Below are positions 1 to 5,357 of a stretch of DNA of 5,357 bases, piece by piece (the first letter of the stretch is position 1; every line of letters starts with the position of its first letter). The stretch lies in contig JACRAG010000287.1 in the NCBI GenBank assembly GCA_016213455.1, positions 1 to 5,357 of the forward strand, in the 5' to 3' direction. A program made the position numbers and the translations under genes. The notes beneath the pieces were generated by a model. The model was not told the origin of the DNA. It made no database searches and was given only the letters and a program-made list of their open reading frames with translations. Origin of the DNA: Anaerolineae bacterium. GTDB taxonomy: Bacteria > Chloroflexota > Anaerolineae > Anaerolineales > Anaerolineaceae.

Positions 1-14
1 AGTTTTGCTGTCAT
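1..14 (-). CDS. 5' end of a further gene, truncated by the window edge
   Basis: Only the first codons are visible: ATG at 14-12 followed by ACA GCA AAA CT, giving Met-Thr-Ala-Lys-Leu. The start is supported by an AGGAG Shine-Dalgarno five bases upstream and by its place 48 bases after the aminotransferase stop on the same strand. The product cannot be read from this. By context (a sugar aminotransferase and a WbpD-like acetyltransferase just upstream), a Gfo/Idh/MocA-type nucleotide-sugar dehydrogenase of WbpB/WlbA type is a reasonable expectation, but that is inference only. Another sugar enzyme or glycosyltransferase is equally possible from sequence alone. Confidence 0.55.
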
Positions 15-19
15 GTTAT

Positions 20-24
20 CTCCT
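20..24 (-). promoter_or_regulatory. Ribosome binding site for the truncated left-edge gene
   Basis: Read on the minus strand, AGGAG is followed by ATAAC and then ATG at 14-12, a five-base spacing. This is a textbook Shine-Dalgarno and is the main reason to call a gene start here. Confidence 0.6.
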
Positions 25-62
25 AGTCGATGCATGTGGCGCAAAATCAACGAGCCGCCCGG

Positions 63-1136
63 CTACAACCGGTGGACCTCGTACACGATCTTTTCCAGGT
101 CTTCCTGGGTGAGCTGTGGGTGCACCGGCAGCGAGATGACCTCTTTAACCGCCTGCTCCGTCACCGGCAGCGACACGTTTCCAAAGCCCAGCTCGATCAG
201 CGGGGTCTGGCGATATGCCGGCACAGGGTAGAAGATGCCCGTGCCCACCCCGTTGTCATTGAGCTGCTTGACCGCCGCGTCGCGGTCGCGCCCGCCGTCC
301 ACCCGCACCGTGTACTGGTGCCAGACATGCTCATAACCTGATTTAACCTTTGGCGTGACCACGCTGGTGATGTGCGCGTTCAGGTAAGCCGCGTTGGCGC
401 GCCGTTTGGCGGTGAAATCCGCCAGGCGATCCATCTGCGCCAGCCCGATGGCGGCGTGCAGGTCGCTGAGGCGGAAGTTGTAGCCCAGCATGTCGTGATA
501 ATAGCGCCGCTCCATGCCATGGTTGCGGATCATGCGGCACTTGCGCGCCAGCGCCGGATCGGAGGTGGTGATCATGCCGCCCTCGCCGGACATGACGTTC
601 TTGGTCGCGTACAGGCTGAAGCAGCCCGTGCCGAAGCTGCCGGTCGGCTTGCCCTTGAATGCCGCGCCCACCGCCTGCGCCGAGTCCTCGATCAGCGCCA
701 GGTCGTGGTAACCCGCGATGCCGGTCAGCACGTCCATGTCGCAGGGATAGCCGTACAGGTGCACCGGCATGATCGCGCGGGTGCGCGGCGTGATGGCGTC
801 CTCCACCTGGCTGACATCCAGGTTGAAGGTTTCCGCGTCAATATCCACAAAGACCGGGCGCGCGCCGGTGTAGAGGATGCTGCTGATAGAAGCCATGAAG
901 GTGAAGGGCGTGGTGATCACCTCGTCACCGGGGCCAATGCCATGCGCCAGCAGCGCGATGTGCAGCGCGGTGGTGCCGTTGGAGGTGGCGATGGCATGCG
1001 GTACGCCGCACACCGCGGCGAACTTCTCCTCCAACTGCGCCGTGCGCGGACCCTGCACTAGCATGCCCGAGTCCAGCACTTCCATGACAGCCTTTTTTTC
1101 TTCCTCACCGATGAAAGGTTTCGAGATGGGAATCAT
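63..1136 (-). CDS. DegT/DnrJ/EryC1/StrS-family PLP-dependent sugar aminotransferase
   Basis: Predicted cytoplasmic aminotransferase that uses pyridoxal phosphate, usually with glutamate as donor, to aminate a keto group on a nucleotide-linked sugar. The 357 residues span the whole family fold. Visible landmarks: SNGTTALH near residues 52-59 (cofactor phosphate region); HLYGYPCDMD near 126-135; EDSAQA at 150-155 with Asp151 in the position that contacts the pyridine nitrogen; SLYATKN at 174-180 with Lys179 as the expected Schiff-base lysine; RNHG at 204-207; and the GYNFRLSDLHAAIG stretch near 218-231. No key residue is missing. The ATG at 1136 has AAAGGA five bases upstream and starts the usual N-terminal IPISKPFIGEEE segment. 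The stop is TAG. It lies 27 bases after the acetyltransferase gene and is probably co-transcribed with it. The pairing suggests the WbpE/WlbC role (3-amino group on UDP-GlcNAc-derived uronate), but family members act on many 3- or 4-ketosugars, so substrate is uncertain. Confidence 0.93.
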   Translation of the reverse strand: MIPISKPFIGEEEKKAVMEVLDSGMLVQGPRTAQLEEKFAAVCGVPHAIATSNGTTALHIALLAHGIGPGDEVITTPFTFMASISSILYTGARPVFVDIDAETFNLDVSQVEDAITPRTRAIMPVHLYGYPCDMDVLTGIAGYHDLALIEDSAQAVGAAFKGKPTGSFGTGCFSLYATKNVMSGEGGMITTSDPALARKCRMIRNHGMERRYYHDMLGYNFRLSDLHAAIGLAQMDRLADFTAKRRANAAYLNAHITSVVTPKVKSGYEHVWHQYTVRVDGGRDRDAAVKQLNDNGVGTGIFYPVPAYRQTPLIELGFGNVSLPVTEQAVKEVISLPVHPQLTQEDLEKIVYEVHRL

Positions 1137-1141
1137 AGCGT

Positions 1142-1147
1142 TCCTTT
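1142..1147 (-). promoter_or_regulatory. Ribosome binding site of the aminotransferase gene
   Basis: Minus-strand AAAGGA is followed by the five bases ACGCT and the ATG at 1136-1134. This fixes the start of the aminotransferase and lies in the 27-base gap after the acetyltransferase stop. Confidence 0.6.
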
Positions 1148-1163
1148 CTGCGCAATGCAGGGG

Positions 1164-1772
1164 TCAGGGTTTGACCTGGCGATAAACGTCCAGGGGAATG
1201 TCAGTTGTCGCGCCGCAAGCCGGGCAAAGCATCTCGGCTGCCACAGCAGATTCGCGCGCGAAGTTCAGCTTTTCGCCGCATGCGCAGACAAAACCGCGCA
1301 GTCGCGCCGGGTTGCCGAACACCAGTCCGTGGTCGGGCACATCGCGGGTGATCACGCTGCCCGAGCCGACCATGGCCCAGCGCCCGATGCGCACGCCGCA
1401 GCGAATGGTGGAATTGGCCCCCAGCGAAGCCCCCGCGGCAATCAGCGTCTCCGACACGGTCCAATCGTCCGCGCCTTTCAGCGACATATCCGGGTTGACC
1501 GCGCGCGGGCGCAAATCATTGGTGAAACACACATGCGGACCGATGAACACGCCATCCTCCACGGTCACGCCGTGGTACACCGAGACATAATTCTGGATTT
1601 TGACGTTGTTCCCGATGCGCACGCCGGCGTCCACATACACGCCCTTGCCCAGGATACAGTTTTCGCCCAGCGTCACGTCGGGGCGCACCTGGCAGTGATG
1701 CCAGACGCTGGAACCCTCGCCAATGCGGGCAGAGTCAGCCACTTCGGCTGTTGGATGAATTCGAACGGGCAT
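1164..1772 (-). CDS. Hexapeptide-repeat N-acetyltransferase (WbpD/WlbB-like) with C-terminal zinc ribbon
   Basis: Predicted cytoplasmic acyltransferase that would acetylate an amino group on a nucleotide sugar using acetyl-CoA, forming trimers as left-handed parallel beta-helix proteins do. The 202-residue product starts IHPTAEVADSARIGEG and continues with imperfect hexapeptide repeats to about residue 145 (for example VRIGNN, VFIGPH, VRIGRW, AMVGSG). The FTNDLRPRA segment at 83-91 is a hallmark of the WlbB/WbpD group, and FGNPARLRG at 152-160 closes the helix domain. The tail carries Cys163-x-Cys165 and Cys183-x-x-Cys186, which looks like a small zinc ribbon absent from the shorter classical WbpD proteins. 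ATG at 1772 has GGGGAG six bases upstream; the stop is TGA. The adjacent aminotransferase would supply the amino sugar substrate, matching the WbpE-WbpD order of reactions. General function is secure; the exact sugar is not. Confidence 0.9.
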   Translation of the reverse strand: MPVRIHPTAEVADSARIGEGSSVWHHCQVRPDVTLGENCILGKGVYVDAGVRIGNNVKIQNYVSVYHGVTVEDGVFIGPHVCFTNDLRPRAVNPDMSLKGADDWTVSETLIAAGASLGANSTIRCGVRIGRWAMVGSGSVITRDVPDHGLVFGNPARLRGFVCACGEKLNFARESAVAAEMLCPACGATTDIPLDVYRQVKP

Positions 1773-1778
1773 AGCACA

Positions 1779-1784
1779 CTCCCC
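1779..1784 (-). promoter_or_regulatory. Ribosome binding site of the acetyltransferase gene
   Basis: Minus-strand GGGGAG is followed by TGTGCT and the ATG at 1772-1770, a six-base spacing. The overlapping TTGGGGA (1786-1780) is an exact reverse complement of TCCCCAA (1885-1879) near the other end of the same gap, so the site could be masked in a transcript reading through from the upstream gene. Confidence 0.6.
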
Positions 1785-1885
1785 AAAGAAAGCAGACCCT
1801 CACGGGTTTCAATGTGAGACCATTGGAGCATGATCGCACAATCGGATAGACCGGGTCTCAAGTACGATAACGTTGCGGTTGGGGA
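1780..1885. repeat. Nested inverted repeats in the 117-base intergenic gap
   Basis: The gap 1773-1889 has no gene of its own. Two perfect 7-base inverted repeats are nested: outer arms 1780-1786 and 1879-1885 (TCCCCAA/TTGGGGA), inner arms 1815-1821 and 1854-1860 (TGAGACC/GGTCTCA). A competing short hairpin is possible from CTCAC at 1799-1803 and GTGAG at 1814-1818 with a ten-base loop; it shares bases with one inner arm. I see no convincing -35/-10 pair and no stem followed by a T run. The gap could hold a promoter, operator or leader fold for the acetyltransferase-aminotransferase genes, but about 0.4 such 7-base pairs would be expected by chance in a gap this size, so confidence in function is low. 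Confidence 0.35.
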
Positions 1886-1889
1886 AGAA

Positions 1890-2825
1890 TTATTCCTGCG
1901 CGCGGGCGCGGCGCAGGGTGGTCCAGAACAACGCGCCGGGCAGGCTGGCAGCCATAAACAGCACGCGCATCAAAATCGCCAGGGCCAACCCGGCCTGCAA
2001 AGACGCGCCCGCAAAGGTCGAGTACAGGTAGGCGATGGAGACTTCCTGCAAGCCAAAGCCGTTGATGGAGATGGGCGCCAGGGAAACAAAGTAGCTGAAG
2101 CTCCACAACCCGCCGACCAGCCACAGCGGCGCGCTGAAACCCAGCCCGGACAGCAAGGTGGACACCGTCAAAAAGGTGAGCAGCATGTGCGCCAGCGTGC
2201 AAAGGAAAGCCAGGACCAACCCGCGCGGGTGGCGCAGCCAATAAATCGAGCTGGCGATGAGGCTGTTGGCGAATTTTTTAACTTTGCCCCACAAACCACC
2301 AGGGATCAAGCCGGCAGCCGCGGGCAGCACCGCCGCCTGAGCAGCCGCGACCGCGGTAATCCCGGCGGGAAGCATCAAAGCCATGCCCGCCATGCCCACC
2401 AGCCGGTCCACCACCAGCGATGCCGCGCTGACTCCGGCATCCAGGCGCAGCACCAGCGCGCCCGCCATGCGCACCAGGTCCCCGCCGACCGTGGAAGGCA
2501 GGAAGTTGGAGGCAAACAGACCCGTGAAGGTGATCTTGAAAGCATCGGTCAATCCGAGGGGCTGGTTTGCCGAGCGCAGCAGCGCATACCAGCGCAGGGT
2601 GACGCTGACCCGCGAAAGCAGCACCAACCCAAACGCCAGGATCAACGCCGGCAGGCGAATTTGCCGGAAGGCATCCAGCACTTCCTGCCAGCCCTGGCTG
2701 CCGATCAAGTAGACCAAAAATCCAGCCGAGAGCAGGCTGCCGGCTACGCGGGCCAGGTTTGCCCAATTGGGTTTGCCATCACCCACCGGCTTACCAGATT
2801 CGGAGTTCACTGCGGGCGCTTTCAT
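1890..2825 (-). CDS. Flippase-like integral membrane protein (UPF0104 / AglD / MprF N-terminal family)
   Basis: Polytopic inner-membrane protein of 311 residues in the family related to the flippase half of MprF (lysylphosphatidylglycerol synthase) and to archaeal AglD. Diagnostic motifs are SNFLPSTVGGDLVR at 106-119, VVDRLVG at 138-144 and PISINGFGLQE at 251-261. Hydrophobic segments lie roughly at 24-41, 58-74, 93-110, 134-155, 157-175, 203-226, 234-254, 265-285 and 287-301. There is no fused synthase domain, and 311 residues is normal for stand-alone members. The ATG at 2825 shares an ATGA with the upstream TGA (four-base overlap) and no clear Shine-Dalgarno is visible, so translation is probably coupled to the upstream membrane protein. 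Stand-alone members often sit in glycan clusters and are commonly assumed to move lipids or lipid-linked sugars, but for most the substrate is unproven. Here the neighbours suggest a polyprenyl-linked sugar or glycolipid. Confidence 0.88.
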   Translation of the reverse strand: MKAPAVNSESGKPVGDGKPNWANLARVAGSLLSAGFLVYLIGSQGWQEVLDAFRQIRLPALILAFGLVLLSRVSVTLRWYALLRSANQPLGLTDAFKITFTGLFASNFLPSTVGGDLVRMAGALVLRLDAGVSAASLVVDRLVGMAGMALMLPAGITAVAAAQAAVLPAAAGLIPGGLWGKVKKFANSLIASSIYWLRHPRGLVLAFLCTLAHMLLTFLTVSTLLSGLGFSAPLWLVGGLWSFSYFVSLAPISINGFGLQEVSIAYLYSTFAGASLQAGLALAILMRVLFMAASLPGALFWTTLRRARAQE

Positions 2826-4813
2826 TTGGGGAAGAAGAGCTGCACATTGGGCCGGTCCAGCGTAAGCGCGCTGCGGTAGTACTGGAAGAGCGGCGTGACC
2901 ACATGCTCAGTCCAGGCGTTGTTTTCTTCGGCAAAAGCGTACTCCGCCGGGTCTTTGATCATCCAGTTCTGCTCGCCGGTGACGATCAGCGCAAAGCGGT
3001 GATTGCGCAGGTCGCGCTCGAAACGCTCCAGGTAGGGCGTATTGTTGGATATGGACATTTCGGAGAGCGTCAGCAGCTCATACTCGCTGGTGAAGCGCCG
3101 CCCCTCGACCAGGCCAAAGGTGACCAGCTGGCGCTGGGCGATAAAGAGCACTTCGCTGTCTGGCGGAAGCTGTGAAATCACCGTGCGCAGTTCGGTCAGG
3201 TCTTCCAACGCGCCAGCCGCATCGTACGGCAAAAAGACCGCCTGGCGGGGCATGCCGAACAAGACGGGGATCAGCGCCGCTGCTGCCACCACCGCAGCCG
3301 GGTTCCACACGCGCAGGCTGCGCCCCGGCTCGGGCTGGATGCGCCCAAAAACCAGCAGACAGGCCAGCATCAGCAAAAAGAACAAATAGGCGTCCATGTT
3401 GTGGATGTTGCTGCCACCGCCGATTTTGGTGGAGACGATCAGCCCGCCGGCAAAGAAGACCAGCAGGACGCCCGCCAACCCCAACCAGCGCAGCGGGTGC
3501 AGCGCAGCCAGGCTGCGCCGGACCGATCCGATCCAGATTGCCAGCAGCGGCGCGGTGACCATCAGGATCTCGGGCAGCACCCCGGTGGGATGAGTCGGGC
3601 TGGGCAGCAGGCGGTACCACAGCAGCGCCGACTGGAATGTGGATTGGAAATGGCTCGTATCCGGATTGCCCGACAGCGCCACATAGGTTTCCTGCGCGGC
3701 ATACGCCAGCGCCAGGCCCATCACACCCCAAAGTGCCGGCTTGAGCAGGTAACGCGGCAGCTCTTTCCAGCGTTCCAGGGGCGTCTCGGCGATGTACAGC
3801 ACAATCGCCAGCGCCGCCGGCACCGGGAACCAGTTGACCCGGCTGATGCCAGCCCACAACGAAGCCAATCCCACCGCCAGCGCGGTCTGCCAGGGCTTGC
3901 GGCGGTCATACCCCCACAACACTGGCAGCAAACACAACGCCAGGTGGTAATATACCGGGCCTTGCAGCAAAAACAGCGCCGCCCAGGCCGCACTGGTGAC
4001 CAAAAGCAGCCGGTCGCGCACGCCTACCCGGCGCATCAACGCCAGGCCGGTCAGGCTGCTCATCAGCAGCCACAAAATCACCTGCCACAGGCGCAGCATC
4101 TGTAAAGAAGCGCCCGGCAGCCAATAGGGCAGGCTGAGCAGCAGGTAGCGGCTGGGATGCCAGGGTGAAAGCGGGATGGATTCGCCATAGATCGACTGGG
4201 CGAAGGGCAGCGAGGCATAGTAGAAGCGGCTGGCTTCCGACCAGGCCAGGCTGAAGGGATACACGGTCACCTCGGGCAGGTACGCCAGCGCCTTCAGGAC
4301 AAAGCCGTACAGCACCAGAACGACCAACAAAGCCTTGCCCACCGGCATCGCCCCGCGCACCCGGCTGAGGAACAGCGCGCCCAGACCGGCTGCGATGAAA
4401 ACCAGCCAGGCGTGCCCGGCGAAGGTTTGAATGAAGTAAGCGAAACGCCACAACACCACCGCGGCATACACCGCCAGCGGCCCGGCAGCCAGAATCCAGT
4501 TGAAGGGGCCAAGGCGGCGCAGCAGCGCGTCCAAACCGCGCGGCAGGCGCAGGCTTCGGGCTGGCCCCGGCAGCCATGACACGACCGCCAGCCCCAGCAG
4601 CAGCGCCTCCAACAGCAGCGCAGCGACAGTCAAAATCTGCCACTGCGGCACAGGCGCCACCCCCGGACGGCCCAGATAAGGCGCCGCGAGCGGCGCTTCG
4701 GTGATCAACGCGGCTGCGCCGCTCAGCGCGGTCAAGGTGAAGAACCAGCGCCAGGCGGTTGCGTCGGAAGGCATGACGCCGGGGAGACCGGCGGATTTAT
4801 TCTTTAGACTCAT
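2822..4813 (-). CDS. Large polytopic membrane protein, possible GT-C-type glycosyltransferase
   Basis: About 663 residues with some 13-15 hydrophobic segments between residues 20 and 521 and a soluble C-terminal domain of about 140 residues (522-663). I do not recognise a named family with certainty. The general plan (many helices, then a soluble domain predicted outside the membrane) and its place beside a GT2 and a flippase-like gene suggest a GT-C superfamily transferase that takes sugar from a polyprenyl-phosphate donor. Possible functional spots are WSEASRFYYA at 191-200, which resembles the acidic loop of GT-C enzymes but follows about five helices rather than one, and KIGGGSNIHNMDAY at 463-476, a polar stretch before a late helix. 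The start is uncertain: consecutive ATGs lie at 4816 and 4813 (chosen 4813), overlapping the upstream gene by 17-20 bases; an ATG at 4774 would avoid overlap. Neither has a good Shine-Dalgarno. A further upstream ATG at 4897 would overlap by about 100 bases and is unlikely. A non-enzymatic membrane protein remains possible. Confidence 0.75.
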   Translation of the reverse strand: MSLKNKSAGLPGVMPSDATAWRWFFTLTALSGAAALITEAPLAAPYLGRPGVAPVPQWQILTVAALLLEALLLGLAVVSWLPGPARSLRLPRGLDALLRRLGPFNWILAAGPLAVYAAVVLWRFAYFIQTFAGHAWLVFIAAGLGALFLSRVRGAMPVGKALLVVLVLYGFVLKALAYLPEVTVYPFSLAWSEASRFYYASLPFAQSIYGESIPLSPWHPSRYLLLSLPYWLPGASLQMLRLWQVILWLLMSSLTGLALMRRVGVRDRLLLVTSAAWAALFLLQGPVYYHLALCLLPVLWGYDRRKPWQTALAVGLASLWAGISRVNWFPVPAALAIVLYIAETPLERWKELPRYLLKPALWGVMGLALAYAAQETYVALSGNPDTSHFQSTFQSALLWYRLLPSPTHPTGVLPEILMVTAPLLAIWIGSVRRSLAALHPLRWLGLAGVLLVFFAGGLIVSTKIGGGSNIHNMDAYLFFLLMLACLLVFGRIQPEPGRSLRVWNPAAVVAAAALIPVLFGMPRQAVFLPYDAAGALEDLTELRTVISQLPPDSEVLFIAQRQLVTFGLVEGRRFTSEYELLTLSEMSISNNTPYLERFERDLRNHRFALIVTGEQNWMIKDPAEYAFAEENNAWTEHVVTPLFQYYRSALTLDRPNVQLFFPK

Positions 4814-5357
4814 CATTGGGGAAATTATCCACCCGCCGCACCGTGTAGGTGGGTTTGCCCTGCGACTCGTGGTAGGTGCGCGCCAGCAGTTCGGCAATCA
4901 GGCCCATCAGGATGGACTGGAAGCCCAGGATGGAGACCATGGTGCTGATTTGGAAGATCGGCGAGCCGAGCACGGAGATGTCGAAGAACACGCGCCGCAC
5001 AAACAGCACCAGCATCGCCACCGCGGCGATGGCGATGAGCGCGATGCCCGTGCCGCCAAACAGGTAGATGGGTTTGTTGGCGTAGCTGTTGAGGAACTTG
5101 ACCGTCACCAGATCCAGCAGCACCTTGACGGTGCGCTCCAGCCCATACTTGGCTTTGCCAAAACGACGCGGATGGTGGCGCACAGGCAGCTCAATGATGC
5201 GCGCACCGACCTGGTGAGCATAAGCCGGGATGAAGCGGTGCATCTCGCCGTAGAGCTTGAAGCCGGTGATTACCTCGCGGCGGTAGGCTTTGAGCGTGCA
5301 GCCGTAGTCGTGCAGGTACACACCCGTGGCCCAGGAGATGAGCCGGTTGGCAAGGCG
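4797..5357 (-). CDS. Family 2 glycosyltransferase with C-terminal membrane anchor, 5' end beyond the window
   Basis: The frame is open to the right edge, so only the C-terminal 186 residues are present; the GTG at 5321 is an internal valine codon, not the start. The first visible residues read RLANRLISWATG and lead into VYLHDYGCTLKAYRREV, the typical late GT-A segment of DPM1/GtrB-like family 2 enzymes with its D-x-GC-x-x-K-x-YRR signature, followed by ELPVRHHPRRFGKAKYG. Two hydrophobic helices follow (starting at NKPIYLFGG and around FQISTMVSILGFQ), then a short polar tail ending GKPTYTVRR and NDESKE. This architecture matches enzymes that transfer a sugar from a nucleotide donor to polyprenyl phosphate at the cytoplasmic face of the membrane. 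The nucleotide-binding domain and the DxD motif are outside the window, so activity cannot be checked. Its stop (TAA, 4799-4797) overlaps the start of the next membrane protein gene, implying one operon. Confidence 0.9.
   Translation of the reverse strand, partial: RLANRLISWATGVYLHDYGCTLKAYRREVITGFKLYGEMHRFIPAYAHQVGARIIELPVRHHPRRFGKAKYGLERTVKVLLDLVTVKFLNSYANKPIYLFGGTGIALIAIAAVAMLVLFVRRVFFDISVLGSPIFQISTMVSILGFQSILMGLIAELLARTYHESQGKPTYTVRRVDNFPNDESKE

Noticed and set aside
52..73. Possible terminator hairpin at the aminotransferase end
   Set aside because: Only four- to five-base stems (CCGG/CCGG or AGCCG/CGGCT) can form, with no T run, and the next gene follows 48 bases on with its own ribosome binding site.
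372..1061. 229-codon open frame on the plus strand
   Set aside because: It lies wholly antisense to the well-supported aminotransferase; its product is rich in Arg, His, Ala and Gln with no recognisable domain, as expected for the reverse of GC-rich coding DNA.
1807..1861. Possible sigma-70 promoter for the acetyltransferase gene (TTGAGA or TTGAAA as -35)
   Set aside because: TTGAGA has a correctly spaced TGCGAT that matches the -10 consensus at only three positions, and TTGAAA has no plausible -10; too weak to call.
1830..2879. 349-codon open frame on the plus strand
   Set aside because: Antisense to the flippase-like gene; the Gln/Arg/His-rich product is typical of the complement of a hydrophobic membrane protein gene and has no domain features.
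3401..4105. 234-codon open frame on the plus strand
   Set aside because: Antisense to the large membrane protein gene, with the same Gln/Arg-rich composition and no ribosome binding site or family motif.
4814..4897. Longer N-terminus of the large membrane protein starting at ATG 4897
   Set aside because: It would overlap the conserved C-terminal end of the GT2 by about 100 bases, and the added residues have no membrane or family character.
5319..5321. GTG as the start of the glycosyltransferase
   Set aside because: The frame stays open to the window edge and the preceding residues continue a normal GT2 sequence; the valine is internal to the VYLHDYGCTLKAYRR motif.
1..5357. CRISPR array, insertion sequence, tRNA or rRNA
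   Set aside because: No regularly spaced repeats, transposase motifs, terminal repeats or structured RNA signatures were seen on either strand; the window is almost fully occupied by the genes listed.

Overview
The window is a tightly packed, GC-rich stretch in which every supported gene lies on the minus strand, so transcription runs from the right end towards position 1. It reads as part of a cell-surface polysaccharide or glycoconjugate cluster. No ribosomal gene or other marker allows firm placement. The GC-rich coding and the style of the glycosyltransferase, flippase-like and zinc-ribbon acetyltransferase proteins are compatible with an environmental bacterium such as an Anaerolineae-like member of Chloroflexota, but that is a low-confidence guess.

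Layout in transcription order: (1) a family 2 glycosyltransferase, cut by the right edge, whose C-terminal part and two-helix membrane anchor are visible (5357-4797); (2) a large polytopic membrane protein with a soluble C-terminal domain, a possible GT-C type glycosyltransferase (about 4813-2822), whose start overlaps the end of gene 1; (3) a flippase-like membrane protein of the UPF0104/AglD/MprF-N family (2825-1890), joined to gene 2 by a 4-base ATGA overlap; (4) a 117-base intergenic gap containing nested inverted repeats; (5) a left-handed beta-helix N-acetyltransferase of the WbpD/WlbB type with a C-terminal zinc ribbon (1772-1164); (6) a DegT/DnrJ/EryC1 PLP-dependent sugar aminotransferase (1136-63); (7) the first codons of a further gene, with a good ribosome binding site, running off the left edge (14-1).

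The cluster divides into two functional blocks. Genes 1-3 look like a membrane module: a polyprenyl-phosphate-sugar-type GT2, a possible integral membrane transferase, and a possible lipid/lipid-sugar transporter, all translationally overlapping. Genes 5-7 look like a nucleotide-sugar modification block that installs an amino group and acetylates it, comparable to the WbpE/WbpD steps of UDP-2,3-diacetamido-2,3-dideoxyuronate synthesis. The missing partner expected next to them is a Gfo/Idh/MocA dehydrogenase of WbpB type, and the truncated gene at the left edge is a candidate for it.

I see no mobile element, CRISPR array, RNA gene or clear intrinsic terminator. The long plus-strand reading frames are antisense shadows. 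The less ordinary points are the potential SD-sequestering fold in the 117-base gap, the unclassified 663-residue membrane protein, and the three-gene make-move-transfer arrangement. No radically new system is evident.
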